NCBI GenBank assembly: GCA_025175895.1
Contig: CM046004.1
Location: forward strand, 47,791,359 to 47,855,358
Source of the DNA: Wurfbainia villosa
Taxonomy: Eukaryota; Streptophyta; Magnoliopsida; Zingiberales; Zingiberaceae
Direction of reading: 5' to 3'
Length of the DNA stretch: 64,000 nucleotides
The translations under genes and the position numbers were made by a program. Position 1 is the first letter of the stretch. The number at the start of each line of letters is the position of its first letter. This document shows positions 34,380 to 46,650 of the stretch, one piece after another. The notes beneath the pieces are model-generated. The model searched no databases. It was not told the origin of the DNA and saw only the letters and a program-made list of their open reading frames with translations.

Positions 34380-36017
34380 CTAAGTTAAAACATAAACAAG
34401 TTTCGTACTAGCTCCCCCTGGACCATTGAATCGATTCGGTCTCTCCATATAGTGGATTTGGTCCTTGGGAACCCAGTACTGGTTTGATCTTAAGTTTGAA
34501 ATCAAGGTGGTCTTAGGGACCCATGCTTGGACACATTTTTTATGTCGACTTACAATCGACATATACGACTTATTGGTCGTGTTTGAGCTAAACTCTAGCC
34601 CGGCCTTGTTGTACACGACCCTTTGCGATCCAAGTAGGAGGTCAAGTCCTTTGGATCCCAAAGTAAACCTTTCCAATGTATTCCTAAGATCTTCGACTTG
34701 ACTCTTCAACAGTGAGTTCTCAACTTTGACTTTTTCAACCCGAGTTGAGTCCTTCTCTTGAACTCGACTAGTCGAAGAGGTTAGGGAGACCTCGTGTTTG
34801 AGGAGTTTAACTTCCTCAACCAGGGTCTCGACCTTGGACTCAAACTTAGCTAACTTTCTATTTAAAAACTTAATTGCACTATAAAGTATAGTAATGAGAG
34901 ACCGACTTACCTTGAGTGTATCTTTTGAACCAGTTGCGTATCCGTGGCTTGTCTTGAATAGTGCTTCGCAGTCCGACTTGTCTTCGGTTTCCGATTCAAG
35001 TTCCGGTTCCGACTCCGTCTCCGATTCCACCAGTTTAGCCATGAGGACTCGATAATCGTCTTCTTCCTCGGAAGCTTCTTCCCAAGTAGCGTTGAGTGCC
35101 TTTTTGTGTTTTGGTGCCTTGCTCTTGAGTTTTGGCCATTCAGACTTGATATGTCCAAACCTGTTGCATTCATAACATCTAATATTTGAACTTTTAGGCT
35201 TACCTTCGTTGGGTCGAGTGACGGTTCATTTTCGGCCCTTGACTATCCTCCGAACTAGGTTGACTAGTTCGGCCTCCATTTCCGAGTCGACCTCCGAATC
35301 CGACTCATCCTCTTCTTCCTTCGGGGGTGGCTTGCTAGCGGTTTTCTTCTTTGAACTTGCAAATAGTGCTATACCTTTCTCGGGTTCTGAGTTAGACTGC
35401 TCATGAAGTTTGAAATCAGAAAAAAGTTCATCTAACCTAAGTTTAGAAAGATCCTTGGAGACCTTGTAGGCATCGACCATGGATGCCCACAAGGTAGTCC
35501 TCGGAAAGGAGTTTAGGACATACCTTATAAGGTCACGATTTTCGACCTTTTGCCTGATTGCGTGTAGATTGTTGACTATGTCCTGGACGCGGACGTGGAG
35601 TTGCGTCGCCGTTTCATGTTCCTGCATTTTTAGATTATATAATTTATTAAATAAAAGGTCGCGCTTACATACCTTGGCTTCATCGGTCCCTTCGTGTAGC
35701 TCCACTAGCTTTGTCCAAAGGTTCTTTGCGCTTATGAAGGGGCCGACGCGATTTAACTCCTCCTTGGACAAGCCACATTGGAGGATTTGTGTTGCCTTGG
35801 CGTCGGCTTCGACTTGTCGTTTTGTCGCAACGGTCCATTGGTCATAACCCAAGGATTCACCCACTTCGTTAGTCGGAAGTGTGAAACCCGTTTGGATTAT
35901 GATCCACATCTTGATTTGGGTTTTGAGAAAGCATTCCATCCGACCTTTCCAGTAATGGAAATCATCTCCGTTGTAAAACGGAGGTCGGACAGTGCTAAAA
36001 CCCTCGAGATGAGCCAT
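34380..36017 (-). pseudogene. Gag of element F (one internal stop, damaged zinc knuckle)
   Basis: ATG at 36017 (MAHLEGFSTVRPPFYNGDDF) opens a UBN2-type gag (LVELHEGTDEAKVCKRDLL). TGA at 35226-35228 interrupts it; the same frame resumes with zinc knuckle CYECNRFGHIKSEW, whose final Cys has become Trp, then an acidic Glu/Ser tract, a coiled-coil region and GSKGLDLLLGSQR, ending at 34380. Apart from the stop and the lost Cys it resembles the intact gag at 18936 in layout. An upstream extension to 36161 is open but begins with hydrophobic leader-like sequence and is unlikely to be the start. Confidence 0.88.
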
Positions 36018-36490
36018 TTGGAAGGGAAACCTTGCACAAAAAATACCAAAAAATACACGAAAAAAAGGTTCCAAGACTTCGCCTTGGATTAGTAATGTAG
36101 GAAATGAAAAGAAACAAAAGGAATAAACGAGAAATAACCAACTAAAATAAAAGATGAGCACTTACAACCTTTGATGTCCCAGAAATGGTACTAAACGATG
36201 GTTTTTCGGGATTAATACAGCTTGTTACGAGGGTTTAACCTGGTAATAAGTGTAGATCTTTCTGAGAGCTTCATTTTGGTAGGTAGACCGTTTTGTGGGT
36301 CAACTTGTACGAAAAGTTATGCCCGTTTTACCGTCGGCTACTCCAAAAGTGAATACTTGCAAAACAAAACCAAACGAAGAGTACTAAGACTTCGTCTTGG
36401 ATTAGTAGTGCGGGAGAAAAATTTAAATGAACGAAAAATAAATCTGTAAAAAATGCTAGATTGGTGGTTTCACCAAATCTAAGCGCCCCC
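36018..36490 (-). other. 5' leader of element F
   Basis: About 0.47 kb between PBS and gag. Two similar stretches (about 36070-36095 and 36385-36410, sharing ACTTCGTCTTGGATTAGT-like sequence) suggest a partial duplication. No gene seen. Confidence 0.6.
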
Positions 36491-36503
36491 GGCTCTGATA
36501 CCA
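36491..36503 (-). other. Primer-binding site of element F
   Basis: On + GGCTCTGATACCA, the reverse complement of TGGTATCAGAGCC, two bases from the 5' LTR. Confidence 0.9.
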
Positions 36504-36505
36504 AT

Positions 36506-37606
36506 TGTTGGATCGAAGCGGATCACTAGAGGGGGGGGGGGGTGAATAGCGATAAACCTTTTTTTTTTAATTCGTTCATTAAAACTCAAGTAGACAGTTA
36601 ATTGCAACGGAAAGATAAACTATAAATAAATGAGACAAATGTGTTTTTACTTGGTTCATAGCCTTCGGCTACTACTCCAAGACCCTAGTGATCCTTGATC
36701 ACGCACGGAGGGCAATTCACTAAAAACACTCCTCCTCGTTGGAGGTAGGAGTTTGACGATTATAAAAAAAACTTCGAAAGAAAAGATAGAGAGACAAACC
36801 CTCTCTTCTATTAATGTAAAGTGTAACGATAGAAAACCTCGATTAATAAAAGGATTTGCAATATTTAAAGAGACGACAAAATAAGAATATCAACAACTAA
36901 AAGAGTAGAAAGTAAACTAGGGTTGTTGACAGCACTTCGTCGTAGAGTCGTCAGAAAATCGCAGAGTTGTGGAGGTTTGTGAGCACTTAGAGATGATGAA
37001 AAACCCTAGGAGAAGCCCTTATTTTATAGCCTTTAAGCCCCTCATTGAATGGGTCTTTAACCAATAGGAATTGGGCACAAAACTCCTTGAAAAATGGTGA
37101 TAAAGCTTGACTCCTCAAGGCTGATTTTTGACCATCGGTTGAACTGGCCGGTTGAACTGGCCCGGTTGAACTGGCCGGTTGAACTGATGGCCAGGATTTT
37201 TGACTACAATAAAGAGTTAGCTTAAAATATAAGTGAATTCGACGGCCACTTGCCGTCCGATCTCAACATAGACCTTCCATGGGAAGTCTTGGGTCGGATC
37301 GTCGCCTAAGGACGTCCCCGTACAAAGGACACGACCTCACTTCACTTTACTCACTCGAGCTTACCTCGATACTTACTATGTCGCTTTTTCTTCCGGCCTT
37401 CCACTTGATTTCTTCGGCTCCCTCCGAAGTCACTCAAGTGTCGCCCGAACACTGCGGCTTCCTCCGGGTGTCGCTAGCCTTCAGCTCCAGCTATAGCAAT
37501 TTTCTGCACACTCGATTCAGCTCGTGAGATAACGACATGAGCTTAACTTTGTATCGTTTGCTATAATAAAAACTCAGGTTTGACTTAGGTGCATACTGCA
37601 CCAACA
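36506..37606 (-). repeat. 5' LTR of element F
   Basis: 1,101 bp, nearly the same as 28737-29829. On + it begins TGTTGGATCG and ends GCACCAACA. A run of ten or more G near 36532 extends the edge box. Tandem GTTGAACTGGCCGG-type units lie at 37138-37192. Confidence 0.92.
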
Positions 37607-38100
37607 CCGTCTTTGCTCTGATACAAAAAAAAAAGGGAATCACAATAGAAAAGTTTAAAACAAGGAGAAATGATGAAAAACTCACAAGTTCTTAGATTAC
37701 TTAAGGGAAAATTGAAGTATAGGACTTTGAAGACTCTCGAATCTCTGGACTTAGAAACCCCAATGTAAAGCTCAAGTAGGTGCTTGAATGCTTTGCAATG
37801 GGATGGAAGGGTTCCTCTTATAGGAGTGAGCCGGGTGCAATTATGAGCCCCATCGCACTCACACTGAAAGGGGTGGATTCCTTCCAGATCAGCTTTCATA
37901 AAAGCAGGATTTTCTTTTATAAAAGCAACGCACTCATAGTACATTTACATCATACAAAGTGACGGAACACACTCATCGTCACTCTTTACAGCACACTATT
38001 TGTACTAAAGGAATCTACTTTACAGTTGGAAGTGTGACATCATCCTTATGTGGTGCTTGATCAGAATTATTGCTTCTTCCCACTGGACATCTACCATCCT
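37607..38100 (-). promoter_or_regulatory. Leader-like fragment with TATA box and tRNA-Met site (probably pararetroviral)
   Basis: Read on the - strand there is a TATA-like CTCCTATAAGAGGA at 37826-37813, TGACG-type words around 37965-37985, and about 200 bases downstream GTATCAGAGC (37624-37615), which matches the tRNA-Met primer site. No LTR end with CA adjoins this site, which fits the intergenic promoter/leader of a pararetrovirus better than an LTR element. It directly followed the coat-region fragment at 28736 before element F inserted. Assignment is tentative. The right boundary, near 38095, is uncertain. Confidence 0.45.
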
Positions 38101-38345
38101 AGTGGTAGGGCCAAAGAGAAACCAACTATTAATTTTACTTGTCAAAAAGTTAGGTTGACAAGATAGTAAAATTAATGGGTAAAACCTCCTCTTACAAATG
38201 TAGAATTCGTATACGTCCACACTATCGTGGCATACGATATTCTCTGTGTTTGAGGTGTTGGTTGATTTTAAATTTTATTGTTTGAGGAAATCAATAATTT
38301 TTGAAATCTACAGTAATGATCTATGTGATTCTTAGGATTTTAAAA

Positions 38346-41300
38346 AATGACTTTCAGTCCACTTGTTACGATACTAATGGAAATAAATTTACTGTACCCA
38401 AATAATGTTGATTGGAAAAGAATCTAGATATTGTCTTATCTGCAAAGGAGTACAAGTATGCACTCTTCGAAGAGTGTCCTCAAGCCATGGTTGCTCAAAA
38501 AGGTTTGTACTTCTAAACTGAAAGGCAAGAAGAAGGTGAAACAAGGAGGAGCAAAGGTGGTAGGAGGATCTCAGGGAGGAGTGAAGAAGACGAAAGGCAA
38601 GTACTTCACTTATTAGCAGGATGGACATTAGAAGAAGGACTATCCCAATCCAAAGCAGAACAAAGGTATATCCTTTGGTCTAATCATTAAAACATGATTA
38701 GCGGTGATATCTACCAACACCTGGTGTGTAGATGCGGGAGCAACTAATCATGTCTGCAACACTTTGCAAGGGTTCCAGGAAACCCGACGACTAGCTAAAG
38801 GGAGGTTAACATTTACTTGGGCAATGCCATGAAGGTGGCGGCTATTGCAGTAGGAGAAGTTTTATTTTTCTGTTTAGGAAAAATAAACTTTTGGTTCTTA
38901 AGAATTGCCTTTATGTACCCTTATTTAGAAAGAATTTAATTTCGGTTTCTAAATTATTTATGGATGGATATCCTATGACAGAGTTGTTATAAGAAGGAAT
39001 AGGGACATTATCTGTTCAGGTGCATTGATAGGAAATTTATTCACACTTGAACCAAAACCTCCCACGATGCAAATTGAAGTTAATAACCCATCTTCTAACT
39101 CCAATAAGAGAAAAGAACCTTCGAAGATGAACCAAACATATCTTTGGCATCTTAGGCTTAGTCACATTAACCTAAGCAGAATTCAAAGGTTGATAGTTGA
39201 TGGACCTATGGGTTCATTAGTGGTGGAGGATCTCCCAACCTGTGAATCTTGCTTGGAGGGTAAGATGACCAAGAGGCCTTTTAAGGCCAAGGGGAATAGA
39301 GCCAAAGATGTGTTAGAATTGGTTCATTCTGATTTGTGTGGTCCTATGTCTATCTAGGCTAGAGGTGGTTTTGAGTATTTCATCTCTTTTATAGACGATT
39401 ACTCAAGATATGGATACATTTACTTGATGCGCCGTAAGTCTGAATGCTTTGACAAGTTCAAAGAATTCAAGGTTGATGTGGAGAAACGTCAAGGTAAAAG
39501 TATCATGACACTATGATCTGATCGTGGTGGTGAGTACCTCATGGGAGAGTTTAGGAACTACTTATCAGAGGTTGGGATTCAATCCCAACTGACTGCACCT
39601 GGCACACCCTAGCAGAATGGTGTAGTAGAGCGAAGGAATAGGACGCTTATGGAGATGGTTAGATCGATGATGAGTTATTCTGACTTGCCAGATTCATTCT
39701 GGGGATATGCTCTACATATGGCGGTGTACATTCTGAACTTGGTTCCATCAAAATCAGTGCCTTCTACTCCCACAGAGTTGTGGACTGGGCGAAAGCCTAG
39801 TCTAAGACATATTTCGATATGGGGGAGTCCAGCACATGTGCAGAAGGCAGATGCTGGTAAATTAGAACCTCGTACAGAAGTACGCATGTTCGTTGGCTAT
39901 CCCAAGGGAACGATGGGTGGATTGTTTTATAGTCCTAGAGATTAGAGGGTGATCGTTAGCACGAATGCCCGATTTCTAGAGGAAGACTATGTGATGAGCC
40001 ACAAGCCCAAGAGTAAAATTGTTCTGGAGGAGTTAAAAGGGGAAGTCACTTCTTTAGTACCACCGGTACAAGAGGATATACCACATGTCACTGTACCGCG
40101 TGTCACAGAGGATACACAGGTGATACCTCATCATAGTGGGAGGGTTTTGAGATAGCCTGATAGATTCATGTTCTTGGGTGAATCTTCTAATTTGGTCCCT
40201 GGCGAACATGAACCTGATCCCTGGACATATGACGAGGCAATCCAAGATAAAGATGCAGTATCTTGGGAAAGTGCAATGAATGCTGAGATTGAATCTATGG
40301 ATTCAAATCATGTCTGGGAGCTAGTAGAACCACCCGATGGTGTAAAAACCATTGGATGCAAGTGGATCTACAAGAGAAAGAGAGGAATAGATGGGAAGGT
40401 TGAGACCTTCAAAGCGAGGCTTGTTGCGAAGGGGTATACTCAGAAAGAGGGTATCAATTATGAGGAGACCTTTTTCGCCAGTAGCCATGCTTAAGTCTAT
40501 CCGGATTCTCTTATGCATAGCAGCTCATATGAATTATGAGGTGTGACAGAGGGATGTCAAGACAGTTTTCCTTAAATGGAAGTCTTGAGGAAAACATCTA
40601 TATGAAGCAACTAGAGGGATTCATTGCTAAGGGCAAAGAGCATCTTGTATGTAAGCTTAATCGGTCCATTTATGGATTGAAGCAAGCTTCGAGGTCTTGG
40701 AACATCCGCTTTGAGGAGGTAAATCAGTCTTATGGATTTATTCAAAGTTCGGATGAGTCTTGTGTATACAAGAGATGTGACAGAAACGTACTGGTATACG
40801 TAGATGACATTTTGGTGATTGGCAACAATATCAAGGTGTTATTGGGCGTAAGGGTATGGTTGTCCAAACAGTTTGATATGAAGGACTTGGGAGATTTGGG
40901 ACACATCCTTGGGATCAAGCTTATAAGGGATCGCAGGAAAAAGGATGTTGTGCTTATCCCAAGCTTCATACATAGACAAGATTATGGATCATTTTAGCAT
41001 GCAAAACTCCAAGAAAGGTTTTCTACCTTTTAGGCGTGCAGTTCCTTTATCTGAGGAGATGTGTCCTAGATCATCTGAGGAGATAGAGGAGATAAAGGCA
41101 GTTCCTTATCCTTCGATAGTATGAAGCCTCATGTATGCGATGCTATGTACGAGACTAGATATCTGCTTTGCCGTGGGCATGGTCAGCAGATATCAGAGTA
41201 ATCCAGGACACGGACATTGGACTGTGGTAAAGCATATATTGAAGTGTCTAAGAAGGACTAGGGATTATATACTGGTTTACAGGGCAGATAAATTACTCTC

Positions 41301-41780
41301 TGTGGGTTACACGGATTCCGACTTCCAATCTGATAGGGATAACAGTAAGTCTACCTCAGGTTTTGTGTTTACTTTGGGAGGTGGAGCCATTGTATGGAGG
41401 AGTGTCAAGCAGAAGTGCATGGCGGACTCCACCATGAAAGCTGAGTATATGGTAGCCTCTGAGGTAGCCAAAGAAGCTGTGTGGCTCAGGAGCTTCCTAA
41501 TGGACTTGGATATGATTCCTAGTTTGCCCAAGACTATCGCAATTTATTGTGATAATAATGGTGCAGTTGCAAACTCGAAGGAACCACGAGCCCATATGGT
41601 GAGTAAACACATAGAGCACAAGTACCACCTGATACGAGAAATCGTAAAGGTGGTAGAAGTTGCTGTCGCCTAGATTGCATCAGAGGATGACCTGGTAGAC
41701 CCTTTTCACTAAGGCCCTTCTAGCGAGAGCTTTGATAGGCATGTGGAGGGAAGGGGAATCAGATGTATGACAGTTTGAGG
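38346..41780 (+). pseudogene. Gag-pol remnant of B2
   Basis: Gag starts near 38346 and jumps from the equivalent of B1 7264 to about 7735, an internal deletion of roughly 0.47 kb. The zinc knuckle has two stops and lost Cys residues; the protease motif is Asp-Ala-Gly (near 38730). Integrase (39025-39945), RT (40168-40997, VYVDDILVIGN kept) and RNase H (41131-41673) are recognisable with many stops and frameshifts. It is more decayed than B1. Confidence 0.88.
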
Positions 41781-41811
41781 ACAATATAGTCTTTTAGTAT
41801 AAGTGAGTGAT

Positions 41812-43747
41812 TGTAGGGATGTATACTGAAAAGTCTATCTTTTGTATGAACATCTTTATTTTGGAATAAGAATCACATGATCATTGTTTGCATATTTTTA
41901 TGGTTATGCAATATTGTCTAATACTTTACATTATAGATAACATGGTGTGTGGTGTCACACAGGAGACCATGTTATCGGCCCCTTGAAAAGTATAAGTAAA
42001 GGCTCACAACCGAGATGACTTTGGACAAACCATCAGAAAGGTTGTAGTGTGATTTGGTGTTGGTTTGTCTTGACCATAGAATCACACTAGTGCACTTTGT
42101 GTGTATTGAGCAGGATCGACTTAGAGGTGATTCGATTTATTGCTGACTACATAATCGAATCGGACCTCAGATATTATTTAGTACATGCTCTTAATCCTGA
42201 TATAATAACGGGCACATATACTTAGTACTCATCTCTTTGATTTACCAATGGGCGAGATTTATAGATTAAATCGATAGACTCGCTAAGTTGGGAGATGATA
42301 TTATTTATATGGTGTGTTATTGATTATAGGAGGAAACTGTGTCCTATATATTAGGATGATGATGTCCCCTTGAGGAGCTCATAAGGTTCATCATGTAAAC
42401 CCTGCAGGTGGACTAGGTCCAGCATGATGAAAGGGTTGAGTGGTACTACTCAAGGAGTTAGATGTTGATTAATTAATGGTCAGTAAATTAATTAATCGAC
42501 GGACATTCGAAATCTTAAACACGGGGAGAAAATATACAAATAATATATGGAGCCCATATTATCATATGGGGGTTGGTGAGGTAGATCAATGATGAACCTT
42601 TAGTGGATTGGATCATCATTAGTGGATCGGACTTTATGTGGGCTTGATCCATGCGTGGCCAAGACCCAACTCCTCTTCATGGTCCCTAATGTATCCTATT
42701 AACACCTCATGATGCTTAGATCCAATGGATAGAAACAAAAGTCTAAGATCCATTGGTAGAGATTAAATCTCTAAGATCCGACGGTTGAGATTAAATCTCT
42801 AGATCCGACGGTTGAGATTAAATCCCTAGAACCAATGGAGGAGATTAATTCATGACTTATCCCTAACTCTATAAAAGGGTGTCAAGGGGTTGGCGTGAAC
42901 TAAAATTGAAGGAGAGCAAGGCTTGGGCGGCAAGAGAAGGGAATCCTAGTTGAGATAGGATTAGGATTAAGGTTAGGGTTTGGAGGCTAGGGCGGCACCA
43001 AATAAGGCAAGGTTTCCTTTCTTCTTCCTTGTCTTGTGGCCAACGTCCAGCAGGTTTCCAGGCCCTTCCCAGCCCTTGGCCAGCGTCCAAAAGCTCCCTT
43101 CTCCCTCTCCTTAGGTGGTGGAAATAAGATATAGGGCTTCCCTTGGTGTCTTGGTTGTTTTCCACCATCTTCTCCTTCATCTAGTTGGCCGGCGGCAAGG
43201 AAAGCTTTGGTTCCTTGTTGGTTGTTTCTAGTGAGGAGAAAAACCTTGTTTCTATTCTTCCTCTTGCTTTGGAAGAGCAAGGAAGGAAGATTTGCGATCT
43301 GGGAGCTTCGACTTTTGGTGGATCGTCGCCCACACAACGTCCAAAAGGAAGAATGTCATACATTAGAAGATTGAGAGGTATACCTATTCTACTTTCTTCT
43401 TTTGTTTGTTGCTTGTTTTTGTTTTTCAAATATAAGCATGTTATAAATCTGTAAATGGCTAAATAATACTTGGATCCTGAGGATAAACACAAAAACCGGC
43501 GATCCGGACATCGTCTATTCCGCGACTACTCGTAGAATAGAGGATGGTCACTTGAACAACTAGTTTGTTCAAGTAACCTCTCTAAACGAATAGCACGACA
43601 ATGACTTGGTGGTTTGGGAAATCCCTTTTGTCTAGGATTAATTTTTTTTTTAATCCGGGGACATCGAAGGGATCGCCATGGTCAAGCTACCGAGGTGAAG
43701 TGGGAAGCGAAGTTTCCCCTCACGGACTGGATAAGCAAAACCCTTCA
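41812..43747 (+). repeat. LTR of B2
   Basis: 1,936 bp, TGTAGGGATG...CCCTTCA. It contains the 27-bp array, TATAAAAG at 42870-42877, and a 3' half diverged from B1. Frames on the - strand at 42869-43492 overlap each other within the LTR and have no recognisable domain. Confidence 0.88.
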
Positions 43748-43749
43748 AT

Positions 43750-43761
43750 TGGTATCAGAGC
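43750..43761 (+). other. PBS-like site after the B2 LTR
   Basis: TGGTATCAGAGC, three bases past the LTR end, followed by only about 20 more bases before pararetroviral sequence begins near 43781. Confidence 0.75.
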
Positions 43762-43780
43762 TTCCGGGCAAAACCTACAC

Positions 43781-46650
43781 TAATGACTCCAATCTCCAGC
43801 AGGGCCTTTACGTGTTTGGAAAATGTTGCTTTCTAGGCTGGTGTGAGCTGCTTAAGGGGCCTCTCCTCAATTGTGAAATCGGGGTTTTTGATGTCAAGTT
43901 TGCACATAACCTTGTTTTTTGCCCAGTGGTGTAGAGGGTTCTCACCAATGTAGCCCTGATCTCTAAGTTCCTTTATAAGTGGGCCAAACTCGCTAACTCC
44001 GGTTAGTTCTACTGAATAGTAAACCATTTCCTTGATCTGGAGGTATTCTTCTTCTTCCAGATCTAGCTTTTCAATGGCTGTCGCTGTGTTTACTTTTGGT
44101 AGTGTTTGGATGGTAGTAACATTTTTGTAGATATTTACTACATTGCCTTCAATCCGAATTCCTCCTTGCATGGCTCGGATGAAGTTAGCCCCTATTATCA
44201 TTTGAATATCATGCCCTAGTAGCATGGGGAAACTGTATGTATATGGGATGCGGATGACATTGTTCTCTATCCTCATTCTTTCAGGTTTGAGCTTCATCTT
44301 GGCTATTTGCCTAGAGTTGATGCCGCTGAAATGGACTTCGTAAGCCATTTCCTCCAGGGCTGCTCTTGGTACTGACCTCAGGTCCACGCAACATGTGGTT
44401 GCGCCTGTGTCTAGTATAGCCTTCAGTGGGAATCTTGGAACTCCCTGTATGTCTATTTCCACATTGAGGTTATATTGCATGTTTTTGACTAACCTCGATC
44501 CCTTCCTCTGAACTTCCTATGCTTTTGATTCTTTCTTCTGGCCTTCTTATGTTACGGCGTTGATCAAAACATTTGTCATCTTCACCTCTTCTTCCTCCCG
44601 CCTATTTAGCTCGAGATTCTGGAAATCTCGAGTTAGGTCCTTTTCCAGCAACAGGTCTTTGTAGAATTGACTTCTTTCTTGAGTCACTTGATTTCGCTTG
44701 TGCACCAGGTGATGTAGTAATTTTGCTGCTCAATTAGTCTAGCAGGGAAGAACTGAGCCGGCGGGGCAGGCACCACGGGAACCTGCTTGTTGAAGTAGTA
44801 TGGCCCACACAGATTGTAGGCCATGGTGAAGCATTGTTCACAATGTATCCTTTCTCTTTGGATTGTAGGTCGCTTGCAACACGTGCATATGTTGGATTGC
44901 GGCCACGGGATTACTTAATTGGTTTTCCAAGCATGCTTGCAATTCAGCTTCTCATCAGATACTCGGACCTGTGGTATGTAGCCTCCATCCACCTGTCCTA
45001 GCATAAATATAGAGTCATTGATTCTGAAAGTCTGTATGGACCTATGGAGTTCTTCGTCGTCCTCTCCTTCCGAGATGCTGAAGATGGCATCACTTTATTC
45101 TTCACCTTCTTGGATGGACAAGATGTCGCAATCGTCTGGGAGCTGGAGCTATTCGAAGAGAGCCACTCTTTTGACATTACGATTGTCGCTAGGACATTCT
45201 CGTGCAAAGTGACCCTCTTGGCCATAGAGATAGCATATGTACTTCTTGTTTCTAATGAGGTGCTTCCGTTTTTCAATACGTGCATGGGACTCATGAGGCT
45301 TCCCTTTGTAGGTTCTTGATCAACGAACTCCAAGCCTCTTCTTTTCCTGGTAGTAGCTGGGTATTGGGATTTGGCTGCAAAATGATAGATTCTTCAATGA
45401 TTGTTGGAATGCAGCATCCTTGCATTCTTGTTCCAAGTATTTATATGAAAAGAGTATTCTTGGAAATACACCGACTATAAGGCCGGGGAAGTTTTCGTCA
45501 AAGGTCGCATTGATTCTGTTGCCGAGCTCTCCCAACATCTTTAGCCATAATTTTTCTGAGAGTTCTAGCCCGGTGTATAGCCTCCCTGGTTTGGCCGCCA
45601 AACGCATGTAATCATTCATGTATTTGACTAGATCTTTGACGTTGTCACAAGATAACCTTTCTAGATCTTTGTAGGCGGCATCCTGTATCGCCATTGAGCC
45701 TTGCGATGGATCCTCGGATGAGAACACCCTTCTCATTTGGGATAATATGTTTTGCATTCCTTCTCTCCCATCTGCGGTGCTGATGAGGGCTTCGTATTCT
45801 GTTGGGTAACACATCCTCCATTGGATCCAAGCCAGCTTCTCGATTTCTCCAAGCATATTTTCTATATATTCTGGCTTGTCCCTTACATCGGTAAATCCCT
45901 AAGATGACACATGGTTCTTAGTGATTGATTCCCACCTAGAGAATACATCATCAAATAGGCCAAGTTGTGTTGGGATTATGAATAGCACCCCAACTTTCTG
46001 CTGTGCAGATGACAATGTCCATAACTCATTATTTTCATCCCTTCTGAAGTGGGCATTGAAGGGTCTTTGGCCTTGGAGGGGTGCTGAGGGTCCTGGATCT
46101 GTTCTTGCTCTCACCGGTTGGTACCCTGGGGGTCCCATGGTGACTTCATGTACTGGTGGTATGTATGGAGATGTCACCGTTCTTGTCGAGTATATTTGTT
46201 GCTTATTTTGCTGGGCACTAATCAGGCGTCGAATGGAGGGATATTCCATTTTTATCCCCACTGCTATAGTCTCTTGACTGGTCTCTGCAAAGGGGTTGCA
46301 CCAATCTTCTTCATCTGGATATTCATCCCACAATGGTTCGGATGTCGTGGGGTTTGCCAATGTAGCCAAGTATTGTATGTGCTCTAGGTAGTCATCTCCT
46401 TGCTCCGAGGTTTCGAGGTTACTAACCATGGAATGGAGTACAGTGGCCCTTGGGCTTGTAGCTCCTGCATGGCAGTTTTCTTGATTCCTTGAAGGGGTTG
46501 ATGAACCTTCTGCCTCCACAAAGGTGTGGATGGCCAAGTGTCGTTTCATTAAGTCCTACAGAGTGGTGTAGTCTGGTCATTCTGAAGGAGGTGCTGGTCC
46601 TTGCTATCGTTCTTGATCCTTTTCTCTGGGGAACAACTGGGCAAATTATA
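43781..46650 (-). pseudogene. Endogenous pararetrovirus fragment: coat, Cys-rich and protease regions
   Basis: In - direction: precoat and coat region from 46650 to 45320 (stop at 45899-45901; motifs ENMLGEIEKLAWIQWR, AIQDAAYKDLERLSC), typical of badnavirus/tungrovirus coat domains. A frameshift near 45320 leads to a zinc-knuckle remnant (GHFAREC near 45200) and a second Cys-rich motif (CEQCFTMAYNLCGPYYF near 44830). The 44480-43833 frame holds the aspartic protease (LDTGATTCC near 44400). It ends at the start of RT at 43781. The order matches one viral polyprotein, now broken by stops and shifts. It is a fossil copy with no intact frame. Confidence 0.85.

Larger units (their letters stand above)
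28737..37606 (-). mobile_element. Complete Sirevirus-type copia element F
   Basis: 8,870 bp on the - strand with CCGTC duplicated at 28732-28736 and 37607-37611. In its own direction: 5' LTR 37606-36506, PBS 36503-36491, gag 36017-34380, pol 33795-30737, polypurine tracts, 3' LTR 29829-28737. Domain order protease-integrase-RT-RNase H makes it Ty1/copia; the long gag with GSKGLDLLLGSQR, edge box and multiple polypurine tracts support Sirevirus. It is inactive, with several stops and a frameshift. Confidence 0.93.
38101..43747 (+). mobile_element. Truncated copia element B2 with one LTR
   Basis: Same family as B1. It begins within the leader (38101 matches about 6885), so the 5' LTR, PBS and most of the leader are missing. 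Decayed gag-pol to about 41780, then an LTR at 41812-43747. No target duplication is visible. The LTR is followed by a PBS-like site, as though it were a 5' LTR. Confidence 0.85.

Noticed and set aside
37279..37527. 82-codon frame repeated at 29502-29750
   Set aside because: Its repetition is because both copies are the two LTRs of element F.
42869..43492. Three overlapping - frames of 103-116 codons
   Set aside because: Contained in the B2 LTR, in different frames, with no counterpart in the B1 LTRs.
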